Shown here: piece after piece, positions 8,628-17,606 of the stretch
Layout: each line of letters starts with the position of its first letter
Numbering within the stretch: the stretch's first letter is position 1
From: JAKALX01 sp964508715
Lineage (GTDB): Bacteria; Chloroflexota; Dehalococcoidia; Tepidiformales; Tepidiformaceae
Reading direction: 5' to 3'
Length of the DNA: 64,000 nt
Assembly (NCBI GenBank): GCA_964508715.1
Contig: CAZDUX010000009.1
Coordinates: 74,438-138,437 of the forward strand
Notes under the pieces: model-generated
Told to the model about the DNA's origin: nothing
Seen by the model: the letters and a program-made list of their open reading frames with translations, nothing else
The model's database searches: none
Made by a program: the position numbers and the translations under genes

Positions 8628-11600
8628 TCAATTCCGGCGGACGGCGAGGATGAGCCCAGCACCTTCGATATCATGCTCGAGGCGGAGCGCACCATCGGGC
8701 GGCGGACCCGCGACGATCTCGGTCGTGAGGGTTTCGGCACGAATGTAGTCGCCGTGAGTTGCAACAACGCGGGCGATATCGGAATCGCCCTGGTACCAGG
8801 TGGTGATACGGTCGGTTAGCTCAAAACCGGCTTCGCGGCGCATGTCCTGGATACGACGGACGATCTCGCGTGCGAGGCCTTCATCCGCGAGTTCGGGGGT
8901 GATGGCAGTCGTGACAGCCACCACGTATCCGGCATCGGTTACAGCGGCATAGCCCTCGGCATCGCGGGCTTCGAGGAGGATATCCTCGGACTCGAGGGTG
9001 TGTCCCTCGACGGCGATCGGCTGGTTCTTGCGGACGAGATCGGCGACGACCCCGGCGGGCATGGCGGCGATACCCTGGCGGATGACCGGGACGTCGCTCC
9101 CGTACTTGCGGCCGAGCACAGGCAAGTTTGGCTTCACATCAAAGCGGACGACCTCGCTTTCATCGTCGAGGATACGGAGGGAACGGGCATTGAGCTCTTC
9201 GAGGACCAGCTGATCGTTCTTGCGGAGTGCGGCAGCCTCCTCCGGTGTTCGTACCTTGACGGCAACTTCGGAGATGGGCTGGCGGACCTTGATCTGGACG
9301 CGGGCGCGAGCAGCGCGGCCCATGGAGCAGATGCGCTTCACGAGCTGTGTTTCGTCGTTGAGACGACGGTCGATGCGCGCGGTATCGGGGACAGGCCAGA
9401 AGGCGAGATGGACGCTTTCGGGCTCATTCGAGTTGAGGGAAAGGACCAGGTTCTGGTAGATCTCCTCGGCGACGAACGGGGTGAACGGCGCGAGAAGCTT
9501 CGAGACCGTAGTGAGGGCGGTCCAAAGCGTGTGGTAGGCCCACTGCTTGTCGGTGTCGCTTTCGCTGGCACCGCGCCAGAAGCGGCGGCGCGAGCGGCGG
9601 ACATACCAGTTCGAGAGGTCGTCGACGAACGCTTCGATGGCACGGCCAGCGTCGGTCGGGTCGTAGGCCTCGAGTTCGTCGGTGACCTTCACCACGAGGC
9701 TGTTGAGCTCGCTGAGGAGCCAGCGATCGAGTTCGGACGCCTGGCCATCGGGAACCTTGCGGGGATTGGCGGCGTCGATATTGGCGTAGCTCACGAAGAA
9801 CGAATAGGTGTTCCAGAGCGTGAGCAGGAAACGGCGCAGTCCTTCTTCAACGAGGCCGGCGGAGAAACGGCGGGAGGAGCCGGCAGGGCTGGCGGTGTAC
9901 ATGTACCAGCGGGTGGCATCGGCGCCGTGGAGGTCGAGGATGCTCCAGGGTTCGACCGCGTTGCCGCGGCTCTTGGACATCTTGTTGCCCTTCTCGTCCT
10001 GGATGTGGCCGAGACAGATGACGTTGCGGTAGGCGATGCCCTCGGGCACGGCCTCGACAGCCTTGAGGAGGGTGGCTTCGGCGTGGAGGGTGTAGAACCA
10101 GCCGCGCGTCTGGTCGATGGCCTCGCAGATGAAGTCAGCGGGGAAGTACTTGAGGAAGTCGTCCTCGTTTTCGAACGGGTAGTGCCACTGGGCGTAGGGC
10201 ATGGCGCCGCTGTCGTACCAGGCGTCGGCGACCTCGGGGGTGCGTCGCATCACACCGCCGCAGTGACAGGTGAGGGTGACCTCATCGATGAACGGGCGAT
10301 GGAGATCAGTCATGGCCTCGACCTTCGCGCGGTCGGTGGCGCGATCGGCGAGTTCGTGCCTGGAACCGATGCACTCCGACTGGCCGCACGTTTCGCACTT
10401 CCAGAACGGCAGAGGTGTGCCCCAGTAGCGCTCGCGGCTGACGGCCCAGTCGATGTTGTTCTCAAGCCAGTTGCCGAAGCGGCCGCTCTTGATGTGCTCG
10501 GGATACCAATTGATCTCCCGGTTACCGGCGACGAGGGCATCACGCTGTTTCGTGGTGCGGATATACCAGCTGGGCTTCGCGTAATAGAGGAGCGGGGTGC
10601 CGCAGCGCCAGCAGAACGGATAGGTGTGCTTGATGGTGCCATGCTTGAGCATCAGGCCGCGCTCTTCGAGGTCGCGGATGATGTCGCGGTCCGCCTGCTT
10701 GGCGAACTTGCCGGCACCGGGAAGGTCGGGCGCCATGATGCCACGGAGGTCAATCGGCTGGACGAAGAGGAGCTTGAAGAGCTTGCCTTCATCGAAGTCC
10801 TCACCACCAAAGGCCGGGGCGATGTGGACGATGCCGGTGCCGTCATCGAGCGAGACGTAATCGGCGGCGATGACACGGCGAAGGCCGTCGGTCTGCTCCC
10901 GGATATCACCGGTAATTCGGCGGAGGCGGCCTTCGTCGTCGAAACGCATGACGTCTTGACCCAGGAGTTCGGGGCGATAGAGCGGCTCGTATTCGAGGCC
11001 GACAAGCATCCTGCCCGGGAGGACCATCATCTCCTTCGCGTCATCGCCAAGAACCTTCGGGGCGAGGGCCTTCGCAATGACGAGGAGTTCGCCATCGTGC
11101 GGATAGATGCCGTACTCGGCATCCTCCTTCACCGCGAGTGCGACATTTCCGGGAAGGGTCCAGGGCGTGGTCGTCCAGGCAATGAGGTGCAGGCGGTCGT
11201 TGAAAGGCATGGCACGTGGGTGCCCGCGCTTGAAGAGCGCCTCATCGGTGATCTTGAACTTGGGGAAGATTGACGGATCGGGTGTGTCGTCTTCGTAGCC
11301 GAGCGAAACCTCGTGGTCGGAGAGAGAGGTTCCACAACGCGGGCAGTGGGGCGTGGAGCGGTAGTCCTGGTAGACGAGGCCGTGATCCCAGAGTTGCTTG
11401 AAGACCCACCAGCCGGTCTCGATGTACTCGTTGTGCCAGGTGACATAGGGGTGATCGAAGTCGGCCCAGTAAGCGATGCGCTCGGAGAGGCGAGTCCACT
11501 CTTCAACGTAGCGAGAGACGGAGGCCTTGCAGCGTTCGTTGAAGGCGGCGATGCCGTACTCCTCGATCTCGGGCTTGGACTTGAGGCCGAGCTCCTTCTC

Positions 11601-11888
11601 GATTTCGAGCTCAACCGGGAGGCCGTGGGTATCCCAGCCGGCTTTGCGGGGCACGCGGTAGCCGCGCATGGTGCGATAGCGCGGGATGAGGTCCTTGAAG
11701 ACGCGGGAGAGCACGTGGTGAATGCCGGGGCGGGCGTTGGCCGTGGGCGGGCCTTCGTAGAAGACGAAGAGCTTGTCTTCGGGGCGCTGCTCGACGCTCT
11801 TTTCGAAGATGCGCCGATCCTTCCAGAGCTGGAGGATGTTCTCTTCGAGGCGGGGGAAGCTGACCTTCGGGTCGACGGGCTTGAACAC
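8628..11888 (-). CDS. ileS: Isoleucyl-tRNA synthetase, type 2 (eukaryotic-like)
   Basis: Charges tRNA-Ile. The 1086-aa length, the N-terminus VFKPVDPKVSFPRLEENILQLW and the block YEGPPTANARPGIHHVLSRVFKD place it in the IleS2 branch, where the class I HIGH element appears as GIHH. KMSKS is intact (DEKGNKMSKSRGN). The CP1 editing domain (TTTPWTLPGN) and a C-terminal anticodon/zinc-less region are present. The GTG at 11888 is preceded by AGAGG seven bases upstream; the longer frame reads back through the leader terminator and is not coding. It is regulated by a T-box leader. IleS2 enzymes are commonly mupirocin-insensitive, which here is an inference only. Confidence 0.95.
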   Translation of the reverse strand: MFKPVDPKVSFPRLEENILQLWKDRRIFEKSVEQRPEDKLFVFYEGPPTANARPGIHHVLSRVFKDLIPRYRTMRGYRVPRKAGWDTHGLPVELEIEKELGLKSKPEIEEYGIAAFNERCKASVSRYVEEWTRLSERIAYWADFDHPYVTWHNEYIETGWWVFKQLWDHGLVYQDYRSTPHCPRCGTSLSDHEVSLGYEDDTPDPSIFPKFKITDEALFKRGHPRAMPFNDRLHLIAWTTTPWTLPGNVALAVKEDAEYGIYPHDGELLVIAKALAPKVLGDDAKEMMVLPGRMLVGLEYEPLYRPELLGQDVMRFDDEGRLRRITGDIREQTDGLRRVIAADYVSLDDGTGIVHIAPAFGGEDFDEGKLFKLLFVQPIDLRGIMAPDLPGAGKFAKQADRDIIRDLEERGLMLKHGTIKHTYPFCWRCGTPLLYYAKPSWYIRTTKQRDALVAGNREINWYPEHIKSGRFGNWLENNIDWAVSRERYWGTPLPFWKCETCGQSECIGSRHELADRATDRAKVEAMTDLHRPFIDEVTLTCHCGGVMRRTPEVADAWYDSGAMPYAQWHYPFENEDDFLKYFPADFICEAIDQTRGWFYTLHAEATLLKAVEAVPEGIAYRNVICLGHIQDEKGNKMSKSRGNAVEPWSILDLHGADATRWYMYTASPAGSSRRFSAGLVEEGLRRFLLTLWNTYSFFVSYANIDAANPRKVPDGQASELDRWLLSELNSLVVKVTDELEAYDPTDAGRAIEAFVDDLSNWYVRRSRRRFWRGASESDTDKQWAYHTLWTALTTVSKLLAPFTPFVAEEIYQNLVLSLNSNEPESVHLAFWPVPDTARIDRRLNDETQLVKRICSMGRAARARVQIKVRQPISEVAVKVRTPEEAAALRKNDQLVLEELNARSLRILDDESEVVRFDVKPNLPVLGRKYGSDVPVIRQGIAAMPAGVVADLVRKNQPIAVEGHTLESEDILLEARDAEGYAAVTDAGYVVAVTTAITPELADEGLAREIVRRIQDMRREAGFELTDRITTWYQGDSDIARVVATHGDYIRAETLTTEIVAGPPPDGALRLEHDIEGAGLILAVRRN

Positions 11889-11980
11889 GGGCAGACCTCT
11901 CGCGTTTCGGGACCGATGCAACCATGGGGGCGGCTGCGTCGTACCGAGAGTGATGACAACGAGGTGCGAGAGAGGCGGAT

Positions 11981-12018
11981 ACAAGAACGCGCCCATCCCA
12001 CACCCAGGGACGAGCGCG
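11981..12018 (-). terminator. Intrinsic terminator of the ileS T-box
   Basis: A perfect 12-bp stem (arms 12007-12018 and 11988-11999, with G-U pairs, 7-nt loop) followed on the minus strand by TTCTTGT. The 5' arm includes CTCGTCCC, which also closes the T-box antiterminator, so the two structures are mutually exclusive. This indicates transcriptional rather than translational control. Confidence 0.85.
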
Positions 12019-12250
12019 CAGGCCCGCGGTACCACCCTGATTTCCTTCCGGGGAAGGACCCTCGTCGGGGCGCTGCCACGCCCCTGCCACGGCTAACGGC
12101 TGGCCACCGTCCGGATCTACTGGAGGAGAGGTTCCTCGTTCGGCCGGAGGCTCGGGAGGGATCTTCGCGCCCGCTGCCCGCACCCCCTCGCACCGATCGG
12201 GGTTCGCTGGGCAGGCTGGCGGGCATTACTCGTCTCCGTCATCGCCTGTA
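11981..12250 (-). promoter_or_regulatory. T-box riboswitch leader of ileS
   Basis: The leader transcript (minus strand) carries all T-box landmarks. Near the 5' end is GGAGACGAGTA. The stem I apex has AGCGA and GGTGCGAG arranged as in AG-bulge/distal-loop T-boxes. A GAAGATCCC segment could hold the Ile specifier ATC. The T-box core AGGGTGGTACCGCGG (12025-12039) is followed by CTCGTCCCT, which closes the antiterminator. In this family uncharged tRNA-Ile pairs its NCCA end with the TGGN bulge to stabilise the antiterminator and permit ileS transcription. The specifier assignment is tentative, the T-box itself is not. Confidence 0.93.
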
Positions 12251-12256
12251 GCGTCC

Positions 12257-12286
12257 AGTACATCAGCCAGTCGGATGGAATGTCAA
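12257..12286 (-). promoter_or_regulatory. Predicted sigma-A promoter of the ileS leader
   Basis: On the minus strand TTGACA (12281-12286) is separated by 18 nt from TGTACT (12257-12262), which is preceded by TG one base upstream (extended -10). Transcription would start near 12250, at the 5' edge of the T-box. Confidence 0.65.
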
Positions 12287-12324
12287 TGCGGCGATTGAGA
12301 GCAGGGCGGACGGGCGCGTCGGAT

Positions 12325-12792
12325 CTAAAATGGCTTGAAGACGGCGAGCCAGGCGAGAAGCGGGACACTAAGGACGAGGAGGGTACCAAAGACAATGGGG
12401 ACGCGGTCGTCAAGGATATCGCGGAGTTCCCGGGTCTCTTCGCCCTTCTTGACGGCTATGAGGGCTGCGATACGGGCACGGCGAAGGCCAAAACCGAGAA
12501 GCGGCAGGCAGACGAGGTAGAAGAACACATAGAGGAGACTGAGGGCTGCCAGCCAGCCCGTCTTGAAGAAGTTGTACTCCTGCGAGATGGCCCAGAAGTA
12601 ACCGGTGATACCCGTAGCAACGGCGCCAGGAAGGAGGACCCGCATCTCGTTGTCCGCTGCTTCAACGAGGCAGTACATCTGGTACTTCACATCCTTCGAA
12701 GCCCATGCCTTGAGGATGAGCGGATAGGTCGCGCCAAGGCCCGCACCCAGCCAGATCATCGAGAGGACGTGGACTATCCGCCACCAATCCAA
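12325..12792 (-). CDS. DUF2269-like integral membrane protein
   Basis: 155 aa with four probable transmembrane segments (WRIVHVLSMIWLGAGLGATYPLIL; VLLPGAVATGITGYFWAI; GWLAALSLLYVFFYLVCLPLLGFGL; VPIVFGTLLVLSVPLLAWLAVF). The HVLS-x-W-G start of helix 1 is typical of DUF2269-type proteins, whose function is not established. The TTG at 12792 has GGAG 9-10 nt upstream and starts directly before the first helix. The longer ATG frame adds 55 Arg/Pro-rich residues that look non-coding. Confidence 0.7.
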   Translation of the reverse strand: MDWWRIVHVLSMIWLGAGLGATYPLILKAWASKDVKYQMYCLVEAADNEMRVLLPGAVATGITGYFWAISQEYNFFKTGWLAALSLLYVFFYLVCLPLLGFGLRRARIAALIAVKKGEETRELRDILDDRVPIVFGTLLVLSVPLLAWLAVFKPF

Positions 12793-12990
12793 GGCCGTGT
12801 ACTCCGGGCGCTCATCAAGCCGTGGAGATCGCAGCGTCGATGCGATGCAGTGCCAACCGCCGCAACGGCCGCCCCGTGCTTCTGCGTCTCCCGAAAGTCT
12901 GCGCCGTGGGTGAGTGTACGGCCCAACGGGGCTTCGCGCTTCACACCGGGTGCGCAAGCGCCACGCCCTGTTGGATGCTCGCCGGGATGC

Positions 12991-13950
12991 TCAGACTTCC
13001 TGTTCGAGGATCTCCAGCGCCTCACGGATCGCTTCGGCGGCCACCCGCTCGTGCCTGGCTGAGCGGCGGAGAGCCATAGCGGCGGCCCGGCGGAGGCCAC
13101 CGTTGGCAACGTTCCCGTGTCCGCCCGTGGGAAACGGAAAGAGCGTGAGGAGCGGCGAGAGTGCAGCGGCCTCATCGGTAAGAGCACGCTCAGCGCGGCC
13201 AAGTGATTCGGAGAGTTCGGGAAGGGCAGCGCTGACGTCGGCAAGGAAGGCGGCCCCATCGAGGCGGGCTGCCTGAAGGACGGCGAGAGTGTAGGCGTTC
13301 CCCGCACGATCGACCTCGGTCTCGGATTCGAAGGCGGCGGCCCATGCCTCGAGACCGGCGGTGCCACGCGGCTGACCGTCGGCCGGTCCGTCGTTGCCGG
13401 CGAAGCAGTCGAGTGCTGTCTGCAATGCGTCCACAATCGTCGCCAGTGTCTCCTCGTCCACCGGTTCGATGGGGGCAACGAGTTCGATCTCGCCGAGCGA
13501 GGGCCAGGTATCCCACGGCGCAAAGGCCGACACCTGGGCGGTGATGACATCGGAGACAAGAAATCCGCCACGGCTCACGTCGACGCCATAGACCACGGCA
13601 AATTCGTGGAGATGGAAGTCCCAACCGATGAGCGGGACGCCACGATTGAGGCGTGCCTTCGCCCATTCAATGGCGACATCACGGTCCGCGGGTGTGCCGC
13701 TGAAACGCTCCCAGCGCCAACCAGTGCGGGCGTAGCGGCCGGCCATAGCCGCGCGGTCGTAGTCGCTTGGGCCGGATGGCAGGGCCACGACGTCTTCCCT
13801 CGATCCGAGGCAGAGATGCCATGCGTGACCGGTCAATCCCATGACGGCGTGGCGGGGTAGCGGAGTGCCGAGATAGGCGAGGATCGCTTCAACGGCGCCT
13901 GCTGCGCTTGTCCAATTGGGAGCGATCTCGATAGGTGGGAGTTCGTTCAC
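12991..13950 (-). CDS. Hypothetical protein, possible C39/BtrH-like fold
   Basis: About 319 aa. The N-terminal half (APNWTSAAGAVEAILAYLGTPLPRHAVMGLTGHAWHLCLG ... GVPLIGWDFHLHEFAVVYGVD) resembles the cysteine-peptidase-like fold seen in butirosin BtrH-type proteins, with a Cys after GHAWHL and a His in HEFAVVYG. The C-terminal half is helical and Ala-rich. There is no signal peptide. The family call rests on motif spacing only. The GTG at 13950 is preferred over the ATG 21 nt upstream, but neither has a strong Shine-Dalgarno. Divergent from the EamA transporter. Confidence 0.5.
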   Translation of the reverse strand: MNELPPIEIAPNWTSAAGAVEAILAYLGTPLPRHAVMGLTGHAWHLCLGSREDVVALPSGPSDYDRAAMAGRYARTGWRWERFSGTPADRDVAIEWAKARLNRGVPLIGWDFHLHEFAVVYGVDVSRGGFLVSDVITAQVSAFAPWDTWPSLGEIELVAPIEPVDEETLATIVDALQTALDCFAGNDGPADGQPRGTAGLEAWAAAFESETEVDRAGNAYTLAVLQAARLDGAAFLADVSAALPELSESLGRAERALTDEAAALSPLLTLFPFPTGGHGNVANGGLRRAAAMALRRSARHERVAAEAIREALEILEQEV

Positions 13951-14066
13951 GTGATCGAGTCTACGGTGCATGCACGGAGCGCGCCCTATGCCCGCCGGGA
14001 CGGTGATCTTCGCGCGTGCCGGGGCAACAGCGAGCCATGATCGCGCGCAACGGCAGCGCCGGTACG

Positions 14067-15023
14067 ATGCAGCGTGTGGGGGAGCTTGCGGCGCTCATTT
14101 CGGCTATGGTCTGGGCATTCACGAGCGTGATGCTAACGTCGCTGACGGCCCGGACCGCACCGACGGTACTCTCCGGGCTGCGCCTGATACTCGGAAGCTG
14201 TGCACTGCTGGTCATCCTGCTCATCAGCGGCGAGGCGAGTGACTACGGGGCGGCGACGGCGGTGGGGCTGCTCGGAGTCATCGGCAGCGGATTTCTCGGT
14301 TACGGCTTCGGAGATACGCTGTATATTCGCGTGCTCGGGCTGCTGGGTATGCAGAAGGCGTTCCCGATCTCGATGGCGCTCTACATCTCGATGACTGTGG
14401 TGGGCGGCATCGTGCTACTGGGCGAGCCGTTCAAGTGGGGGCTGCCGCTCGGGGCACTCCTGATCGGCGCGGGTATCTCGTTCATTGTTGTTCCCGGTTC
14501 GAAGGGGCCCGCACAGCCGCTGCCCGCGGTACCAGCCGCCGAGCCTGCACTCAACGCTTTCGACGATCTGCCAGACGATGCTCCGGCCGAGCCACATCCG
14601 CTGCTCGGGTATGCGTTACTCCTGCTCGTGGGGATCTTCTGGGCGGCCGCGACGTTATGGCTCGCAGGGGCACGCGGCGACCTCGGAGCGGTATCGGCCG
14701 GCGCCATCCGCGCACCGGCGGGAGGGATCAGTCTCCTTCTCTTCGCGGGTATCACGCAGAGGCAACGCCTGAGGGAGCCCTTCGCGAGCCGCAGCACCCT
14801 TCTCGGGATCGCCGCGGCAGGGCTCATCGGCACCGGGTTTGGCAGCCTGATGTACGTCTACGCGGTGGAGTCAGCGGGCGCCGCGCGGACAGCCGTACTC
14901 TCGGCGACTGCACCGCTCATGGGGCTTCCGCTTTCGATCATATTCCTCGGCGAGCGGTTCACGGGACGTGTCGCGGCGGGGACCATGTTGTGCGTGGCGG
15001 GGATCCTATTCGTCGTGGGGTAG
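14067..15023 (+). CDS. EamA/DMT family transporter
   Basis: About 318 aa with ten hydrophobic segments in two EamA repeats, split by a Pro/Ala-rich cytoplasmic linker (GPAQPLPAVPAAEPALNAFDDLPDDAPAEPHP). Repeat 1 spans roughly residues 1-145, repeat 2 residues 185-318, ending with the typical LGERFTGRVAAGTMLCVAGILFVVG. The family exports or exchanges small metabolites; the substrate is unknown. In-frame ATGs exist at 14016, 14037 and 14067; 14067 sits nearest the first helix, but no clear Shine-Dalgarno decides it. Confidence 0.82.
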   Translation: MQRVGELAALISAMVWAFTSVMLTSLTARTAPTVLSGLRLILGSCALLVILLISGEASDYGAATAVGLLGVIGSGFLGYGFGDTLYIRVLGLLGMQKAFPISMALYISMTVVGGIVLLGEPFKWGLPLGALLIGAGISFIVVPGSKGPAQPLPAVPAAEPALNAFDDLPDDAPAEPHPLLGYALLLLVGIFWAAATLWLAGARGDLGAVSAGAIRAPAGGISLLLFAGITQRQRLREPFASRSTLLGIAAAGLIGTGFGSLMYVYAVESAGAARTAVLSATAPLMGLPLSIIFLGERFTGRVAAGTMLCVAGILFVVG

Positions 15024-15123
15024 TGGCCAGCGCCGTGTTGAGAAGCGGGGACCATGTAAGCATCGTCCTTGCCCTCGCCTGAGGACCCGTTAGCATCATG
15101 AGAAGTATTGGTGGGGCAGACCT

Positions 15124-16668
15124 ATGCACGGACGCATTGTTGTCGGGAATCACAGCCGGGATGAGATCCTGGAGTCGCTCAACGCAATCGATGAGGTGGC
15201 AGTAAGCACGACTGCCGGGCCGGCGCTTCGATCGCGGATGATGCATTTCGCGGCCGATGATGACTTCGGGATCTACCTTTCATCGATGAAGGGCGACCCC
15301 AAGACGCTGCAGCTGGTGAACAACCCGACGGTCGCTCTTCTCGTCCTCGACCGCCGCGCCTCGCAGGATGGCTGGCGGGAGATCGAGATCACGGGCCGGG
15401 CTGAAATTATCGGCGACCCGGCAGAACGGGCTCGGGCGCTCGAGATGACGGCCGGGCCATCGCCAATCGTCGCCCACCTCAAGGCGAATAACCAGACGGA
15501 GATCCTCGACTTCATCCGTGTCACGCCGACCGAGGTGAAGATGCGGATATTCGGTGAGATCGTGGCCGGGATGCCCCCGACGGTGGTGGAGTTCGATGAG
15601 AACAAGCGTCAACAGAGTGATCTGCGAGAGGCGTGGCGGCGGATTGGTAACTGGATGACGGGAACGCGGACGATCTCACTACTTGGGAGTGTCGTCCCCG
15701 TCATCCTGGGAGTAGCGGTTGCGTGGCAGCACACGGGCACAATCGCGTGGCTGGCTGCAATCCTGACACTCATTGCGGCCGTTTCCATCCAGGCGGGCAC
15801 GAACCTGCTCAATGACTATTTCGATCACCGCACGGGCAACGATGAGGCAAACCGGGAGTTCGTGCGGCCGTTCAGCGGCGGCAGCCGGGTGATTCAACTC
15901 GGACTGATGACACCCGTGGAGACACTGTTGCTTGGGAGCGGGCTATCGCTCCTGGCCGCCGTCATCGGTATCGGGCTTGCAGTCAGCGGGTCGCCGTGGG
16001 TGCTGGCGATTGGCGCCGTGGGACTCATTTCGGGCGTGTTTTATTCGGCCCGGCCGGTCTTCTGGGCAGGCCGTGGGCTCGGTGAAGTGATGGTGGCGCT
16101 GAACTATGGCGTGCTGATGACCGCCGGGGCGTTCTATATCCAGGCCGGGGAGATCACCGGAAAGGCGTTGCTTGCATCCATTCCCGTGGCGCTGCTCATC
16201 GCCATGGTTCTCTACGTGAACCAGTTCCCGGATTACAACGCCGATGTGCGGACGGGGAAGCGGACGCTTGTAGTCCGGCTCGGGCGCGCCCGGGCGGCGC
16301 ATCTCTATCCCGTCCTTGGGGCATCGCCATTTGTAGCGATCGCCATCCTCGTCGCGACGGGTGTCCTGCCAGCGGCATCGCTGGCCGCCCTGGCGGGTTT
16401 CCCGTTAATCGTCAGCGCCTCACGAATCGCGTGGAAGCACTACGACGAGCCATTCGAGCTCGCACCCGCAAACGCGCTCACGGCGATCGCGCACCTGGCG
16501 AGTGGTCTTCTCCTGGCACTCGGTTTCGCCTGGGACGAGCTGGGGAAGGATGGACTTCCACTCAGCCTCGCGCTCGGTGCGGTAGGGATCGGCTACATCG
16601 CCTATATGTACCGGTCGGTAGAACGGCAGCGACGTATCTTCTCGGGCGTGAAGACTGCCCTGCGGTAG
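15124..16668 (+). CDS. Fusion: flavin split-barrel (PPOX-like) domain + MenA/UbiA prenyltransferase
   Basis: 514 aa in one uninterrupted frame. Residues ~1-150 are a pyridoxamine-phosphate-oxidase-like split barrel (NHSRDEILESLNAIDEVAVSTTAGPALRSRMMHFAADDDFGIYLSS...), the FMN/F420/heme-binding superfamily. Residues ~165-510 are a polytopic UbiA-type prenyltransferase with both Asp motifs, NLLNDYFDHRTGND and DYNADVRTGKRTL, as in MenA (DHNA polyprenyltransferase, menaquinone synthesis). The fused barrel could bind a flavin or quinone precursor at the membrane. It could also be a different aromatic prenyltransferase, as no other men gene is present. Confidence 0.85.
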   Translation: MHGRIVVGNHSRDEILESLNAIDEVAVSTTAGPALRSRMMHFAADDDFGIYLSSMKGDPKTLQLVNNPTVALLVLDRRASQDGWREIEITGRAEIIGDPAERARALEMTAGPSPIVAHLKANNQTEILDFIRVTPTEVKMRIFGEIVAGMPPTVVEFDENKRQQSDLREAWRRIGNWMTGTRTISLLGSVVPVILGVAVAWQHTGTIAWLAAILTLIAAVSIQAGTNLLNDYFDHRTGNDEANREFVRPFSGGSRVIQLGLMTPVETLLLGSGLSLLAAVIGIGLAVSGSPWVLAIGAVGLISGVFYSARPVFWAGRGLGEVMVALNYGVLMTAGAFYIQAGEITGKALLASIPVALLIAMVLYVNQFPDYNADVRTGKRTLVVRLGRARAAHLYPVLGASPFVAIAILVATGVLPAASLAALAGFPLIVSASRIAWKHYDEPFELAPANALTAIAHLASGLLLALGFAWDELGKDGLPLSLALGAVGIGYIAYMYRSVERQRRIFSGVKTALR

Positions 16669-16671
16669 GAG

Positions 16672-17361
16672 TCAGCCGCGAGCAAAGACAAGGAGACTGT
16701 GGCCCATTCCGCCACGTTCATATGCGGCAACGAGGTGGCTCATCAGGTCGAGTTGGCCCAGGTAGGGGCGATAGCCGTACCGAGCCTCATAGCGCGACCG
16801 CCTGGCGACGAGTTCGGCTTCGGCGTGGCGCCAGGTCTGAAGGGCATCCATGGTGACGCTCTTGTGGGCGGCCATCTCCCAACCAAACTCGCGCCACTCA
16901 TCGAAGAATGAATCGAGGCCGCCGCGGCTGTCATCGGGTGTTTCGCAGCAGAGGCAGACCGTCGCCGTGGCAGCGGCCACGCGGCTCATCTCGCGCACCG
17001 AGATGTAGCTATCGAGTGACCAGACACTCTGAAACGTGCCATCGACGAAGGGGAGGCGCTGGGTGTTCGCCGCAACCCACGCCACCTGCTCGCCCCCTGC
17101 AAGCTGGCGGCCGGCCTCGAGGAAGTCCGGTTCGACGTCAATGGCGACGGCGTGAACGTCGAGGCGGCGGGCGGCCATGCGGGCAGATGCACCAACGAAA
17201 GCGCCGCAGTCGAGCATCCGGTCACCGGCGGCGAGGCGGGAGCGGTCGAGCAGCCACCGCGTCGCTTCTTCGCCGCCAACGTGGTTGTGCTCGCCAAGGA
17301 AGTCGATCCACCAGGAAGCGTATTCATCGGCGAGAGCGGAGAGGGGCGCGGCAAGCGTCAT
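16672..17361 (-). CDS. Class I SAM-dependent methyltransferase
   Basis: 229 aa. The SAM-binding motif I is MLDCGAFVGASARMAARR; motif II acidic VHAVAIDVEPDFLEAG; post-motif LPFVDGTFQSVWSLDSYISVREMSRV matches the UbiE/COQ5-like Methyltransf_11 group. The gene sits just downstream and convergent to the UbiA fusion (3-nt gap), so a role in quinone or prenylated-aromatic methylation is conceivable but unproven. The ATG at 17361 precedes the folded domain; the long upstream extension is non-coding in character. Confidence 0.75.
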   Translation of the reverse strand: MTLAAPLSALADEYASWWIDFLGEHNHVGGEEATRWLLDRSRLAAGDRMLDCGAFVGASARMAARRLDVHAVAIDVEPDFLEAGRQLAGGEQVAWVAANTQRLPFVDGTFQSVWSLDSYISVREMSRVAAATATVCLCCETPDDSRGGLDSFFDEWREFGWEMAAHKSVTMDALQTWRHAEAELVARRSRYEARYGYRPYLGQLDLMSHLVAAYERGGMGHSLLVFARG

Positions 17362-17606
17362 CGACACGCATACAGGGTACGAGAGGCGGCTGTCTGAAGC
17401 GATGGCCGCACGGGCCGGTCTGGCTGGCCGCTCGGACGTCCGCTGGTGCCCGTCGCGACACGAAAGAGTTTTGCCATCCTGGCGCGATCCACACCGGCGC
17501 CGATGCGATGCGAAACGGGGGAAGCTGGGATCACGCGGCATCGACCACCTGGCGCAGCGGCCGCCCATGGCGGATTCGAGGGTGCACGGCCGCACAGAGG
17601 CAGAGG

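Noticed and set aside
9000..11273. 757-aa open frame antisense to ileS
   Set aside because: It is the complementary frame of a conserved ileS gene; long antisense frames are expected at this GC. No motif or Shine-Dalgarno.
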